A stretch of DNA of 35,215 nucleotides. Source: an uncultured Alphaproteobacteria bacterium. Its GTDB lineage: Bacteria > Pseudomonadota > Alphaproteobacteria > CADEGL01. Position numbers and translations under genes: made by a program. This document shows positions 8,181 through 17,829 of the stretch, piece by piece (positions within the stretch are counted from its first letter, which is position 1; every line of letters starts with the position of its first letter). Where the stretch lies: NCBI GenBank assembly GCA_902826885.1, contig CADEGL010000033.1, positions 1 through 35,215 of the forward strand, written 5' to 3'. Below the pieces are notes generated by a model. The model ran no database searches and was not told where the DNA came from. It saw only the letters and a program-made list of their open reading frames with translations.

Positions 8181-8614
8181 CAGCCGCCCTTTGGGCCCTT
8201 GGTACGCCGGCGGCGCGGCTTGGGCGCAGGCGGCGCCAGATCGCGCACGACCGCGGGGCTGCGCAGGAGCGCATCGATTTTCGCGGCGTGCCCGAAGGAT
8301 TCGTCTTCGCGGAAATGAAGATCCGGCAGCACGCGCAGCTGCAAGGCCGGCGCGATCTGGTGGCGCAGATAGGGCGCCGCGCGGTTGAGCGCCTTGACCA
8401 ACTCCGTCGCGTCGCCGCCCGTCGTGCCGAACGGCACGATAAACGCCGTCGCATGACGCAAGTCCGGGCTCATGCGCACCTCGGTCACCGTGACCGAGGC
8501 TTCCGCGAGCACGGGATCGCGGAAATGCGCGCGCTCCAGCGCCACGACCAGCGCATGGCGGACAACCTCGCCCACGCGCAGCTGGCGCTGGGACGGCTCA
8601 TGCGGGTTCTGCAT
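8180..8614 (-). CDS. rbfA: Ribosome-binding factor A
   Basis: RbfA binds immature 30S subunits and helps 16S rRNA 5' end maturation, notably in the cold. The 144 residues form a KH-like fold: QLRVGEVVRHALVVALER, then SVTVTEVRMSPDLRHATAFIVPFG, then LVKALNRAAPYLRHQIAPALQLRVLPDLHFREDES. The basic C-terminal tail (PKPRRRRTKGPKGG) is an extension beyond the shorter enterobacterial proteins. ATG 8614 follows GAGAGAGAC. It lies 60 bases after infB and overlaps truB by one base. Confidence 0.95.
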   Translation of the reverse strand: MQNPHEPSQRQLRVGEVVRHALVVALERAHFRDPVLAEASVTVTEVRMSPDLRHATAFIVPFGTTGGDATELVKALNRAAPYLRHQIAPALQLRVLPDLHFREDESFGHAAKIDALLRSPAVVRDLAPPAPKPRRRRTKGPKGG

Positions 8615-8674
8615 GTCTCTCTCGACCGTTCGAAAGGCCGCCGGTTCAGCCCGGCGGCGCGGACAGGTCGCGGC

Positions 8675-11299
8675 TTACAGCGCGCGCGCGACCTGCTCCA
8701 CCTCGTAACACTCGATCACATCGCCCTGGCGCACGTCCTGGGTGTTCTCGAACGCCATACCGCACTCCAGGCCTTCCTTGACCTCGCGCACGTCTTCCTT
8801 GAAGTGCTTGAGGCTCTTCAGCGGACCCTCGTGAATGACGACGTTGTCGCGCAGCAAGCGGAACTTCGCGTTGCGGCGGATGACGCCCTCGGTCACGCGG
8901 CAGCCGGCGACCTTGCCCGCCTTGGTGATGTCGAAGATCTCGCGCACCTCGGCGTTGCCGATGAGGTTTTCGCGGATCGTCGGCGCCAACATGCCGGACA
9001 GGTAGGCTTTCACGTCGTCGACGACGTTGTAGATGATGCTGTAGTAGCGGATGTCGACGCCGTCGCGCTTGGACAGCTCGCGCGCCTGCGGAACCGCACG
9101 CACGTTGAAGCCGATGATGAAGCCGCCCGACGCCTTGGCCAGCACCACGTCCGATTCGGTGATGGCGCCCACGCCCTGATGCAGGACGGTGGTCGCGACC
9201 TCGTCGGTCGAAAGTTTGCCCAAGGCGCCCGCGATGGCTTCGACCGAGCCCTGCACGTCCGCCTTGATGACGACGGGCAAGGTCTTGCGCGCCGCCGTGT
9301 TCATGCCCGAGAACATTTCCTCGACCGTGCCGCGCACGCCGGTGGCACCCACGCGCACGTTGCGCTGACGCCGCTGGCGGAACTCGGTGATCTCGCGCGC
9401 GCGCGCTTCGTTCTCGACCGCCGCGAACTCGTCGCCCGCCTCGGGCGTGCCGTTCAGGCCCAGCACCTCGACCGGTGCCGAAGGACCGGCGGATGGGATC
9501 GTCTTGCCCTTGTCGTCGTAAAGGGCGCGCACGCGGCCCCATTCGCCGCCGGCGATGATGATATCGCCTTGGCGCAGGGTGCCGCGCTGGATCAGGACGG
9601 TCGCGACCGAGCCGCGGCCGCGCTCCAGCTTGGATTCCACCACGATGCCCTGGGCCGGACGATCCGCATTGGCCTTGAGCTCGAGCACTTCGGCCTGCAG
9701 GAGGATGGCTTCCTCCAGCTTGTCGAGGTTGATGCCCTTGGTCGCCGAAACCTCGACGACCTGGACGTCGCCGCCCATGCTTTCCGCCACCACCTCGTGC
9801 TGCAGCAACTCGGTGCGCACGCGATCGGGGTTCACGCCCGGCTTGTCGATCTTGTTGATCGCGACGATCAAGGGAACGCCAGCCGCCTTGGCATGGTTGA
9901 TGGCTTCCGCCGTCTGCGGCTGCACGCCGTCGTCGGCCGCCACCACGAGGACAACGATGTCGGTCACCTTGGCGCCGCGCGCGCGCATGGCGGTGAACGC
10001 CTCGTGGCCCGGCGTATCGATGAAGGTGATCTTGCGGCCCGAAGCCAGCGTGACCTGATAGGCGCCGATATGCTGGGTGATGCCGCCGGCTTCGTGCGCG
10101 GCGACGTCGGTGTTGCGCAATGCATCCAACAGCGACGTCTTGCCGTGGTCGACATGGCCCATGATGGTGACGACGGGCGGGCGCGCCTTCATCGTCTCCG
10201 GCGCGTCGGCCTCGCCGCCGATGCCGATTTCGACGTCGGATTCCGCCACGCGCTTCAGCTTGTGTCCGAACTCGGCGACGATCAGCTCCGCCGTATCGGC
10301 GTCGAGTGTCTGGTTGATGGTCGCCATCACGCCCATCTTCATGAGCGACTTGATGACGTCCACGCCGCGCTCGGCCATGCGGCTGGCCAGTTCCTGCACC
10401 GTGATGGTCTCGGGCACGACGACTTCGCGGATGACCTTGAGGGGGCCGCCATTCTCGGCCTCGAGCGCCCGCTGGCGCTCGCGCTCGCGGGCGCGGCGCT
10501 GGGCCGCGAGGCTGCGCGTGCGCTCGATCGCGTCTTCGGCTCCAAGGGCTTCGACGACCGTCAGCTTGCCGGTGCGGCGGCGCGGCTCGGTGCGGCGCGG
10601 CGCCACGACCGGGCGGCGGGGTGCCGCACCCGGACGCGCGCGCTTGGGTGCGTCTTCCTCTTCCGCAGGCGCAGGCTCGGCGGCAACACCGCCGCGCGCA
10701 GCCAGGCGCTCGTTGGTGCGGCGGCGCAGATCCTCCTCGGACCGGCGGCGTGCCTCGTCGCCCGCATGGCGGGTTTCGTCGCGGCGGCCAGCCGGCGCGG
10801 CGGCGGGCGGCGGGGCGGCCTTGGCCTCTTCGGCCTGGCGCCGCGCTTCGGCTTCCGCCTGCTCCTTCTGTTCACGCTCGCGCTGCGCTTCGTCGCGCGC
10901 GCGGAGCGCGGCCTCGGTCGCGGCACGCCGGTTGGCGGCCTCGTCCTCGGAGACCGCGCCGGCAAGCGCGCGCGCGCGCGCCGCGCGTTCCTGTTCCGAC
11001 AACCCACGGCCAGCAGGACCGCGGCGCTCCTCGGCGACGGGCGCGGGACGCGCCTGCTGTTCCACCACGGGCTCGGGCGCCGGTGCGGGCGCAACCTCGG
11101 CCGGGGCCGGTGCGGCAGGCGCCGCGCCGCCAGCGCCGAAGCTGCGCTTTTTCTTGACCTCGACGGCGACCGTCTTGGTGCGGCCGTGAGAGAAGCTCTG
11201 CCGGACCTGGCTGTGCTCGATGGTCTTGCGCAACTCCAGACGCCCAGGCCGGGCGAGTTTCAGCGGCTGCTTCGGATCTTTTTCGTTCGTCTCGGTCAT
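8675..11299 (-). CDS. infB: Translation initiation factor IF-2
   Basis: IF-2 is the GTPase that brings fMet-tRNA to the 30S subunit and promotes subunit joining. About 875 residues: an N-terminal IF2-associated segment ([24 protein letters not shown]), a long Ala/Arg/Glu-rich charged linker (about 55-280), an IF2_N region ([22 protein letters not shown]), then the G domain with GHVDHGKT (381-388), DTPGHEAF and NKID, and the beta-barrel and C2 fMet-binding domains. The longest frame opens at GTG 11305, two codons upstream; I prefer ATG 11299 because related proteins begin MTETN. Neither has a strong Shine-Dalgarno. The start is about 15 bases after the ylxR stop, so coupling is likely. Confidence 0.96.
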   Translation of the reverse strand: MTETNEKDPKQPLKLARPGRLELRKTIEHSQVRQSFSHGRTKTVAVEVKKKRSFGAGGAAPAAPAPAEVAPAPAPEPVVEQQARPAPVAEERRGPAGRGLSEQERAARARALAGAVSEDEAANRRAATEAALRARDEAQREREQKEQAEAEARRQAEEAKAAPPPAAAPAGRRDETRHAGDEARRRSEEDLRRRTNERLAARGGVAAEPAPAEEEDAPKRARPGAAPRRPVVAPRRTEPRRRTGKLTVVEALGAEDAIERTRSLAAQRRARERERQRALEAENGGPLKVIREVVVPETITVQELASRMAERGVDVIKSLMKMGVMATINQTLDADTAELIVAEFGHKLKRVAESDVEIGIGGEADAPETMKARPPVVTIMGHVDHGKTSLLDALRNTDVAAHEAGGITQHIGAYQVTLASGRKITFIDTPGHEAFTAMRARGAKVTDIVVLVVAADDGVQPQTAEAINHAKAAGVPLIVAINKIDKPGVNPDRVRTELLQHEVVAESMGGDVQVVEVSATKGINLDKLEEAILLQAEVLELKANADRPAQGIVVESKLERGRGSVATVLIQRGTLRQGDIIIAGGEWGRVRALYDDKGKTIPSAGPSAPVEVLGLNGTPEAGDEFAAVENEARAREITEFRQRRQRNVRVGATGVRGTVEEMFSGMNTAARKTLPVVIKADVQGSVEAIAGALGKLSTDEVATTVLHQGVGAITESDVVLAKASGGFIIGFNVRAVPQARELSKRDGVDIRYYSIIYNVVDDVKAYLSGMLAPTIRENLIGNAEVREIFDITKAGKVAGCRVTEGVIRRNAKFRLLRDNVVIHEGPLKSLKHFKEDVREVKEGLECGMAFENTQDVRQGDVIECYEVEQVARAL

Positions 11300-11314
11300 T
11301 TCCACTCGGCCGTT

Positions 11315-11941
11315 TTACGGTGCAATTTTTTTGGTACGGAAGCCCGCGAGGCGGTCGGCCTCGCGGCGGATAGCATCAGCCAACGGGCCGGCGGCCACGG
11401 CGGCGTGAACGGCGTGCGCGCGCCCGAAAGCGGCGCCCAGCTCATCGCTGGCGAACAATTCCAGCACCGGAAGATCCGGCGCCAAGGCTTTGATTTTTCC
11501 GGCACCGCCCTGGGCGCCATCGGATGCGGCGAACAGAACAGCCGCGCGGCCTTCGCGCAACCATTTGTCGACGGTCATGAACCCGGCCACGGCCTTTCCC
11601 GAACGGCGGGCAAAGCCGACATAGTCGAGAACGCGCGATGCCAGAAGCGACGCCACCCGCTCGATCAGATCCTCGGGGGCTTTGACGGACGTCTTAAGGG
11701 CGCGGGAAAACGCGCCCGTCTTGACCGCTTTCTCGAGGGATGCACGGTCTGCGGAAACCCAGACTCCACGCCCGGGCAGGCGCTCGGCCACATCCGGCAC
11801 GACCGTGCCGTCCGGCCCCGCGACAAACCGGATCAGCGCATCCTTAGCACGCGCCTCGCCGGACACGATGCAGCGCCGCTCGGGCGATTCCTCGCGCGCC
11901 GCCATCGTCCGATTCTGTTTTTGCCTGAGGCGTTCCGCCAT
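11315..11941 (-). CDS. ylxR: YlxR-family RNA-binding protein with L7Ae-like C-terminus
   Basis: The N-terminal half is the YlxR (DUF448) domain, with RRCIVSGEARAKDALIRFV and the GRGVWVSADRASLEKAV stretch. The C-terminal half resembles ribosomal protein L7Ae/L30e folds (VGFARRSGKAVAGFMTVDKWLREGRAAVLFAASDG). This two-domain form is common in alphaproteobacteria. The role is not settled; its place between nusA and infB points to RNA binding in transcription or translation. ATG 11941 is chosen because GAGGA lies about 10 bases before it; the open frame extends upstream into nusA, and an internal ATG at 11905 has no ribosome site. Confidence 0.87.
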   Translation of the reverse strand: MAERLRQKQNRTMAAREESPERRCIVSGEARAKDALIRFVAGPDGTVVPDVAERLPGRGVWVSADRASLEKAVKTGAFSRALKTSVKAPEDLIERVASLLASRVLDYVGFARRSGKAVAGFMTVDKWLREGRAAVLFAASDGAQGGAGKIKALAPDLPVLELFASDELGAAFGRAHAVHAAVAAGPLADAIRREADRLAGFRTKKIAP

Positions 11942-11954
11942 GAAGCCGGGGTCC

Positions 11955-13523
11955 TCACGCTGAGCCTGCGTCGGCCGGCGCGTCACCGGCCTTGGCCGGT
12001 TCGTCGTCGAACCAATGCGCGCGCGCCGCCATGATGATGGCGTTGGCGTCGTCCTGGGTGAGATCGAAGCCTTTCAGGAAACCGCTTTCGCGGTCGACCA
12101 GCTCGTCGGACGCCAGATCCGCCAGATCGTCGCGCGTCTTGACGCCCGCCTCGCCCAACGCGACCAACATCGCGGAGGTAAGACCGGGGATCTCGACCAG
12201 GTCCTGGGCCACGCCCAGCTCGTTGCGGCGCTGGAGCAGGCGCTCCTCCCGCTCGTCGATGAAGCGCTGTGCACGGTCCTTCAGTTCGGCGGCCACGCTT
12301 TCGTCGAAACCTTCGATCGAACCCAATTCCTCGACGGGCACGAAGGCCACGTCCTCGACGGTCGCGAAGCCCTCGGCCACGAGCAGGTGCGCGATGACGT
12401 CGTCGACGTCGAGCGCTTCGATGAAGACCTGCGAACGCTCCTTCAGCTCCTTCGTGCGCTGCTCGGATTCCTCGGCCTCGGTCATGATGTCGATTTCCCA
12501 GCCGGTGAGCTGAGAAGCCAGACGGACGTTCTGGCCGCGGCGGCCGATGGCCAGCGACAGCTGCTCGTCGGGCACGATCACGTCGATGCGGTGCGCCTCC
12601 TCGTCCAGCACCACCTTGGTCACTTCGGCGGGCGCCAGCGCGTTGACGACGAACGTGGCGGGGTCCTGCGACCAGGGGATGATGTCGATCTTCTCGCCCT
12701 GCAGCTCGCCAACCACAGCCTGGACGCGGCTGCCGCGCATACCGACGCAGGCGCCGACCGGATCGATGCTGGAGTCGTGCGAGACGACCGCGATCTTGGC
12801 GCGGCTGCCCGGATCGCGGGCGACGGCCTTGATCTCGATGATGCCGTCGTACATCTCCGGCACTTCCTGGGCGAACAGCTTCGCCATGAACTGCGGATGG
12901 GTGCGCGACAGGAAGATCTGCGGGCCGCGCGGCTCCTCGCGCACGTCCTCGATATAGGCGCGCACGCGGTCGCCCTGGCGGAAGGTTTCGCGCGGGATCA
13001 GTTCCTCGCGGCGGATGATGGCCTCGGCGCGGCCCATGTCGACCAGGATGTTGCCGAACTCGATGCGCTTCACGAGGCCATGGACGATTTCGCCCACGCG
13101 GTCGCGGTATTCCATGTATTGGCGTTGACGCTCGGCCTCGCGCACCTTTTGCACGATGACCTGCTTGGCCGTCTGGGCGGCCACGCGGCCGAAGTCGATG
13201 GGCGGCAACGGATCGACGATGAAGCCGCCGACCTCGATCTTCGGATCGAGCTTGCGGCCGGCCTCGAGCGTCAGTTGCGTGGCCTCGTTCTCGATCGTCT
13301 CGACGATCTGGCGATAGCGGTAGAGCTTGATGTCGCCTGACTTGCGGTCGATCTCGGCGCGGATGTCGTGCTCGTGGCCGTATTTGGAACGGCCCGCCTT
13401 CTGGATGGCCTGCTCCATGGCAATGACCACTTCTTCGCGGTCGATGCTCTTGTCGCGCGCGACGGCGTCGGCGACCTGGAGAAGTTCAAGACGCTGAATC
13501 TGTTCGATGGCTTCGCCTGCCAT
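11955..13523 (-). CDS. nusA: Transcription termination/antitermination protein NusA
   Basis: NusA binds RNA polymerase near the RNA exit channel and modulates pausing, termination and antitermination. The 522 residues show the N-terminal polymerase-binding domain ([26 protein letters not shown]), an S1 domain, two KH domains ([19 protein letters not shown] and [19 protein letters not shown]), and C-terminal acidic helix-hairpin-helix repeats ([38 protein letters not shown]). It begins 4 bases after the rimP stop. The order rimP-nusA-ylxR-infB is the standard bacterial nusA operon. Confidence 0.97.
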   Translation of the reverse strand: MAGEAIEQIQRLELLQVADAVARDKSIDREEVVIAMEQAIQKAGRSKYGHEHDIRAEIDRKSGDIKLYRYRQIVETIENEATQLTLEAGRKLDPKIEVGGFIVDPLPPIDFGRVAAQTAKQVIVQKVREAERQRQYMEYRDRVGEIVHGLVKRIEFGNILVDMGRAEAIIRREELIPRETFRQGDRVRAYIEDVREEPRGPQIFLSRTHPQFMAKLFAQEVPEMYDGIIEIKAVARDPGSRAKIAVVSHDSSIDPVGACVGMRGSRVQAVVGELQGEKIDIIPWSQDPATFVVNALAPAEVTKVVLDEEAHRIDVIVPDEQLSLAIGRRGQNVRLASQLTGWEIDIMTEAEESEQRTKELKERSQVFIEALDVDDVIAHLLVAEGFATVEDVAFVPVEELGSIEGFDESVAAELKDRAQRFIDEREERLLQRRNELGVAQDLVEIPGLTSAMLVALGEAGVKTRDDLADLASDELVDRESGFLKGFDLTQDDANAIIMAARAHWFDDEPAKAGDAPADAGSA

Positions 13524-13527
13524 GGTC

Positions 13528-14016
13528 TCAGTGTTCCTTCTTGTTCGCGGCCGCGATCAACTCGTCCGTCAGGACCAGCTTCGCCGCCGAAATCACGCCC
13601 AGGGGCACCGTCATCTCGCCTTCCGGCATGGCGATGCGCACCTGTTCACCCGCCAGCCCCAAGATCCGTCCGCGGAAGCGGCGGCGCCCTTCGACCGGCT
13701 CGCGCAGCTCGACCTTGGCCTCGTGGCCGGCGAAGCGTTCATAGTCCTGCGCGCGCACGAGCGGACGGTCGATGCCGGGCGAGCTGACTTCCAGCGTATA
13801 CGCGCCCGGAATAGGGTCTTCCACGTCGAGATGGGCCGACAAGGCGCGGCTGATCTCGGCGCAATCGTCCACCGACATGGCCTGCCCGTCGCGGCGCTCG
13901 GCCATCACCTGCAGAGTCTGCTGGTGGCCGCCCGACAGGCGCACGCGCACGAGATCGTAGCCCATGGGCTCGATCGCCGACGCAACCACCGTCTCGATCC
14001 GCGCTTCGCTGCTCAT
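13528..14016 (-). CDS. rimP: Ribosome maturation factor RimP
   Basis: RimP assists assembly of the 30S head around S12. The 162 residues contain the two typical domains: an N-terminal alpha/beta part (VVASAIEPMGYDLVRVRLSGG, MSVDDCAEISRALSAHLD) with the family signature YTLEVSSPGIDRPL, and a C-terminal SH3-like barrel (GRRRFRGRILGLAGEQVRI). It is the first gene of the nusA operon, with a 160-base leader holding a hairpin and a possible promoter. Confidence 0.95.
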   Translation of the reverse strand: MSSEARIETVVASAIEPMGYDLVRVRLSGGHQQTLQVMAERRDGQAMSVDDCAEISRALSAHLDVEDPIPGAYTLEVSSPGIDRPLVRAQDYERFAGHEAKVELREPVEGRRRFRGRILGLAGEQVRIAMPEGEMTVPLGVISAAKLVLTDELIAAANKKEH

Positions 14017-14060
14017 ATCCTGCCTTCGCCGGGCAACGGTCCCATGACCATGCCCAGAAA

Positions 14061-14087
14061 CAATTAAGGCGGGCGCCGAGGCCCACC
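14061..14087 (-). terminator. Hairpin with T-rich tail upstream of rimP
   Basis: On the minus strand a 7-base-pair stem (arms 14081-14087 and 14068-14074, one G-U pair, 6-base loop) is followed by TTAATTG at 14061-14067 and TTT just beyond. It is either a weak terminator for the metK-trmB transcript or an attenuator in the leader of the rimP-nusA operon. The U-tract is interrupted, so termination would be partial. Confidence 0.45.
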
Positions 14088-14143
14088 CTTCCCGTGGCTT
14101 TAATCAGCCAATCTAATGCTCTGGGGTGATTGATTACCCAATA

Positions 14144-14171
14144 GATATAACGGCTTCCGGCCCAACGGCAA
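14144..14171 (-). promoter_or_regulatory. Candidate promoter of the rimP-nusA operon
   Basis: On the minus strand TTGCCG (14166-14171) is spaced 16 bases from TATATC (14144-14149). This lies just after the end of trmB, upstream of the leader hairpin 14061-14087, and would give a leader of about 120 bases before rimP. The hexamers are only fair matches to the sigma-70 consensus. Confidence 0.35.
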
Positions 14172-14177
14172 GATGAT

Positions 14178-14882
14178 TCAAGGCCGCGCCCGCCGCCGGA
14201 AGCGCAAAAAGTAAGGTTTTCGGCCGTTTTTGACGGCCTTTTCCTCGTACCGGGTGGCCGGCCAGTCCTCGGGCCGCGTGCGCCAGTCCGCAGGGTCCCG
14301 GGCGGTCCAGACAAAGGCCGGATGATCCAGAATATGGGTCAGAATCCAGCCCAGATATGTCTGATCGTCGGTTGCGACCCGGAACTCCGCGCCGTCCGCC
14401 AGGATTCGCGCCAAGGCGTCCAAATTGGCCGGATTGACGATCCGCCGCTTGTGATGGCGCGACTTGGGCCAGGGGTCGGGGAATAGAAGGAACGCCCGCT
14501 CGATCGAGCCGTCGGCCAAGGCGGCCAGGAGGGCGCCGGCGTCGTCCGGCCAGACCCGCACGTTGCGCAAGCCCTGGCGCGCGACTTGGGCCAGCAAGCT
14601 GGCGACCCCGTTCACGAAGGGCTCGGCGCCCAGAATACCGGCCTCCGGATGGGCGGCCGCCTGCCAAGCCAGATGCTCGCCGCCGCCGAAGCCGATCTCG
14701 AGCCACACCCCGCGCGGGGCGGGTGTAAACAGGCTGCGCGGATCGAGCGTGCCGTCCGCCGGCAAGGCATCGAGCGAGACCGAGGCCAAGCCGCTGTCGA
14801 GAGCGGCCTGGCGCGCCGGGCGCAGTTTGCGGCCGCGCCGGCGGCCGTAGCTCCGGATGCGGCGGGTGTCCGCCGCGCGCAT
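14178..14882 (-). CDS. trmB: tRNA (guanine-N7-)-methyltransferase
   Basis: TrmB makes m7G46 in the tRNA variable loop using S-adenosylmethionine. The 234-residue protein has RSYGRRRGRKL at its start, the SAM-binding motif WLEIGFGGGEHL, and the family signature FLLFPDPWPKSRHHKRRIVNP, followed by VATDDQTYLGWI and the basic substrate-binding end TRYEEKAVKNGRKPYFL. The frame is open further upstream through metK; ATG 14882 lies two bases after the metK stop and gives the family's usual N-terminus. It is co-transcribed with metK, which makes its methyl donor. Confidence 0.95.
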   Translation of the reverse strand: MRAADTRRIRSYGRRRGRKLRPARQAALDSGLASVSLDALPADGTLDPRSLFTPAPRGVWLEIGFGGGEHLAWQAAAHPEAGILGAEPFVNGVASLLAQVARQGLRNVRVWPDDAGALLAALADGSIERAFLLFPDPWPKSRHHKRRIVNPANLDALARILADGAEFRVATDDQTYLGWILTHILDHPAFVWTARDPADWRTRPEDWPATRYEEKAVKNGRKPYFLRFRRRARP

Positions 14883-14884
14883 GG

Positions 14885-16111
14885 TCAACGGACGTTGAAG
14901 GCCGACTTCAGGTCCTTCACCAGATCCAGCTTCTCCCACGAGAAGCCGCCGTCCTTCTCCGGGTCGCGGCCGAAATGTCCGTAAGAGGCGGTGCGCAGAT
15001 AGATCGGCTTGTTGAGGCCGAGATGCTCGCGGATGCCGCGCGGCGACAGGTTCATCACTTGGCGCAGCGTATCGGAAAGCTTGTCTTCGTCGACCTGGCC
15101 GGTGCCGAACGTGTCGACATAGACCGACAGCGGATGGGACACGCCGATGGCGTAGCTCAACTGGATCACGCAGCGCGAGGCCAGGCCCGCGGCCACCACG
15201 TTCTTGGCCAGATAGCGCGCGGCATAGGCGGCCGAGCGATCGACCTTGGTCGGGTCCTTGCCGGAGAAGGCGCCGCCGCCATGCGGAGCCGCGCCGCCGT
15301 AGGTGTCGACGATGATCTTGCGGCCCGTGAGGCCGGCGTCGCCGTCGGGACCGCCGACCACGAACTTGCCGGTCGGGTTCACATAGAAGTGCGCGTTGTC
15401 GCACATCCAGCCCTCGGGCAGGACCTTGCGCACGTATGGCTCCACCGCGTCGCGCACGTCTTCCTGCTCGACCTCGCGGCCCGCCTTGGGGCCCTTGCCG
15501 AACTTCGCGGCGTGCTGGGTCGAGACCACGATGGCCGTGGTGCGCACCGGCTTGCCTCTTTCATATTGCAGGCTGACTTGGCTCTTGGCATCGGGCGCGA
15601 ACAGCGGTTCCTTGCCCGCGTGGCGCGCTTCCGCCATGGCATGCAGGATGTTGTGGGCGTACTGGATCGGCGCGGGCATCAGCTCCGGCGTCTCGTCGCA
15701 GGCATAACCGAACATGATGCCTTGGTCGCCAGCACCCTCGTCCTTGTTGCCCTTGGCATCGACGCCCTGGGCGATGTCGGGCGACTGGCCGTGCAGATGG
15801 ACGGCGACCTTGGCCTTCTTCCAGTGGAAGCCGCTCTGCTCATAGCCGATCTGCTTCACGACCTTGCGCGCGATGGCTTCGATCTTTTCCTTCTTCACAT
15901 GGCCGTTCTTCTCGACCAGCGAACGCGGTCCGCGCACCTCGCCCGCGATGACGATGCGGTTGGTGGTGACCAGCGTCTCGCAGGCCACGCGCGCATGGGG
16001 ATCGGCCGCCAGGAAGGCATCGACAACGGCATCCGAGATACGGTCGCAGACCTTGTCCGGATGGCCCTCGGAGACGGATTCGCTCGTAAAAACGTAGCTG
16101 CCCTTGGGCAC
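14885..16111 (-). CDS. metK: S-adenosylmethionine synthetase
   Basis: MetK joins methionine and ATP to make S-adenosylmethionine, the donor used by TrmB and also consumed by the radical-SAM enzyme MiaB nearby. The protein has [29 protein letters not shown] with the ATP/methionine-binding His, the [14 protein letters not shown] hexapeptide region, and [34 protein letters not shown] with the P-loop. The longest frame opens at TTG 16126, but that TTG overlaps the AAGGAG ribosome site. GTG 16111, six bases after AAGGAG, gives 408 residues beginning [13 protein letters not shown], so it is preferred. A leader of about 130 bases separates it from lnt. Confidence 0.95.
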   Translation of the reverse strand: MPKGSYVFTSESVSEGHPDKVCDRISDAVVDAFLAADPHARVACETLVTTNRIVIAGEVRGPRSLVEKNGHVKKEKIEAIARKVVKQIGYEQSGFHWKKAKVAVHLHGQSPDIAQGVDAKGNKDEGAGDQGIMFGYACDETPELMPAPIQYAHNILHAMAEARHAGKEPLFAPDAKSQVSLQYERGKPVRTTAIVVSTQHAAKFGKGPKAGREVEQEDVRDAVEPYVRKVLPEGWMCDNAHFYVNPTGKFVVGGPDGDAGLTGRKIIVDTYGGAAPHGGGAFSGKDPTKVDRSAAYAARYLAKNVVAAGLASRCVIQLSYAIGVSHPLSVYVDTFGTGQVDEDKLSDTLRQVMNLSPRGIREHLGLNKPIYLRTASYGHFGRDPEKDGGFSWEKLDLVKDLKSAFNVR

Positions 16112-16149
16112 GGTCGGCTCCTTCAAAAGAATCGGGGGACTTTGGTCGC

Positions 16150-16190
16150 GTGCGCGATCAGTGGAACGATGGGCGCCTTGCGGGGCGCAC
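16150..16190 (-). other. Structured leader candidate upstream of metK
   Basis: Two complementary hexamers (GTGCGC at 16150-16155 and GCGCAC at 16185-16190, plus-strand reading) can close a 41-base stem-loop. One arm can instead join a nested hairpin (16173-16177 with 16184-16188). The two pairings exclude each other, as in an RNA switch. I do not recognise the conserved cores of SAM-I, SAM-II or SAM/SAH riboswitches in it, so it may be only a chance structure in GC-rich DNA. Confidence 0.3.
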
Positions 16191-16218
16191 TTTTCCCAAT
16201 CCGGACCGACCCCGTCAA
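16190..16218 (-). promoter_or_regulatory. Candidate metK promoter
   Basis: On the minus strand TTGACG (16213-16218) lies just after the lnt stop. The position 17 bases on (16190-16195) reads GAAAAG, a poor -10, which is common in alphaproteobacterial promoters that depend mainly on the -35. Transcription from here would start close to the structured segment 16150-16190. Confidence 0.35.
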
Positions 16219-16240
16219 GAGAATTGGCCCCGGAAACGCC

Positions 16241-17827
16241 TCAACGGCGGCGTGATAAAGCGGGGCTTGCGATCAGGATGAGAGAAACTATCGCAATCAC
16301 CGGCCAGTTACCCGTGCGCGCGAAGAACGTAGGGGAAAGCGCCTCGGGCAAGGGCGCGTCCAAGACGCCGCGTTGGCCAAGGCGCAGTTGCGCGACAATC
16401 CGGCCATAGGGGTCGACCACGGCCGAGATGCCGGTATTTGCCGCGCGCACCAGCGGCAACCCCTCTTCCACCGCGCGCACCCGGGCGCTGGCGAAATGCT
16501 GGTAAGGGCCGGCGCTTTCGCCGAACCAGGCATCGTTTGTGACATTCAGGAGCCAGCCAGGCCGGTTACCATCCTCGGTCACGGCGCCCGGAAAGATGGC
16601 CTCGTAACAAATCAGGGGCGAGACAGGCGGCGCGCCCGGCACCTCGAGCGTGCGCGGCCCCGGCCCCGCCGAGAAATCCGTCATGCCCGGCGTGATCTTG
16701 TCGATCGGCAGGAGCCAGCGAAGCGGGACATATTCGCCGAACGGGACCAGGTGGGATTTGTCGTAGCTGAGGACGATGTTGGCGTTGGGATCGACGCCCT
16801 GGAGCGAATTCCAGACGCGGAACGGCGTCGTCTCCGTGCGCGGTTCGGCACGCAACGTACCGGTCAGCACGGCGCCGCCCTTGGGCGTCACCGCTGCGAT
16901 GGCCTGGCGCAATTCGGGCTCATGATCCAGGAAATAGGACATGGCCGTCTCGGGCCAAATCACATGGGTGATCTGTTCGAAGCCGGGCGTGACCGTCATG
17001 GCCAGGTGGGTGCGCGCGTTGGCCAGCCTCTGGTCCTCGAGCCATTTGAGCTGCTGGGCTATCGCGGGCTGAACGATGCGAAGGCGGATGCCGGGAACGG
17101 CGTCGGCGCCGGCCGCGGGCAAGGATGCGAGCCGCGCTTCGCCGCCGGCCCAGATCAATGCGGGCGTCAGGACCAGGACCGCGAGAACGGAGGCCGCGCG
17201 CCGTTTGGCCGGCACATCGGTATCCGCGATCCGCGCGGGCCATGCGGCAACAAAGACGGTCCAAAGCGTGAGCCCATACGCGCCGGTCAGGGACGCCAGC
17301 TGCAACATGGCGGGCGCGTCGGCCCACGCGTATCCGACCAAGTTCCACGGAAATCCGGTCAGCACGTGCCCGCGCAGGATTTCGAGCAAGGTCCAGGCGG
17401 CGGCCAGCACAACGATGCGCACGACGCCCCGCGCATGCAGGCGCCACGCGAGCCAGACAGCGATGGACGTGAAGATCGCGAGGCCGCCGGGCACGCCGAG
17501 AAGCGTGAACGGCACGAGCCAGGCGAAACGCTCCGGATCGGTCAGGAGCGAGAGCATGATCCAATAGAAGCCGACCACGAACTGGCCGAAACCGAACCAC
17601 CAGCCAAGCGCGAGCGCGGCGCGCGCGGGCCGGCGCGCATTCGACGAGCCGTCGAGCAGCCACACGAGACCGGTGAAGGCCGGCACAAGCGCCGGCCAGA
17701 TGAAGAAGGGTGCATCCGCGGCGGCCGAGATCACGCCCAGCGCCAGCGCCAGCGCATAGCGCCGCCAGCCCGCGAGCGCGCGGACGCGTTGGCCGAGCCC
17801 GGCCAGCCAGGCGATCGCGCGCTCCAC
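16241..17827 (-). CDS. lnt: Apolipoprotein N-acyltransferase
   Basis: Lnt adds the third acyl chain to the N-terminal cysteine of lipoproteins at the inner membrane. The 528-residue protein has a hydrophobic N-terminal half with several membrane segments, then a nitrilase-like periplasmic domain with the catalytic Glu in VIWPETAMSYFL, Lys in YDKSHLVPFGEYVPL and Cys in LICYEAIFPG. A final membrane helix (WPVIAIVSLILIASPAL) ends it. The frame is open for 280 codons upstream through corC, but GTG 17827, two bases after the corC stop, gives the correct family length. Expression is likely coupled to corC; corC-lnt adjacency is widespread in proteobacteria. Confidence 0.94.
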   Translation of the reverse strand: MERAIAWLAGLGQRVRALAGWRRYALALALGVISAAADAPFFIWPALVPAFTGLVWLLDGSSNARRPARAALALGWWFGFGQFVVGFYWIMLSLLTDPERFAWLVPFTLLGVPGGLAIFTSIAVWLAWRLHARGVVRIVVLAAAWTLLEILRGHVLTGFPWNLVGYAWADAPAMLQLASLTGAYGLTLWTVFVAAWPARIADTDVPAKRRAASVLAVLVLTPALIWAGGEARLASLPAAGADAVPGIRLRIVQPAIAQQLKWLEDQRLANARTHLAMTVTPGFEQITHVIWPETAMSYFLDHEPELRQAIAAVTPKGGAVLTGTLRAEPRTETTPFRVWNSLQGVDPNANIVLSYDKSHLVPFGEYVPLRWLLPIDKITPGMTDFSAGPGPRTLEVPGAPPVSPLICYEAIFPGAVTEDGNRPGWLLNVTNDAWFGESAGPYQHFASARVRAVEEGLPLVRAANTGISAVVDPYGRIVAQLRLGQRGVLDAPLPEALSPTFFARTGNWPVIAIVSLILIASPALSRRR

Positions 17828-17829
17828 GC

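Noticed and set aside
8288-12034. 1248-codon plus-strand open frame opposite rbfA, infB, ylxR and nusA
   Set aside because: It is antisense to four well-identified genes and its translation is repetitive His/Arg/Ala/Asp-rich sequence typical of the shadow frame of GC-rich codons. No domain is recognisable.
16112-16240. Known SAM riboswitch upstream of metK
   Set aside because: I could not find the conserved cores of SAM-I, SAM-II or SAM/SAH RNAs. Only generic alternative pairings remain, reported with low confidence.
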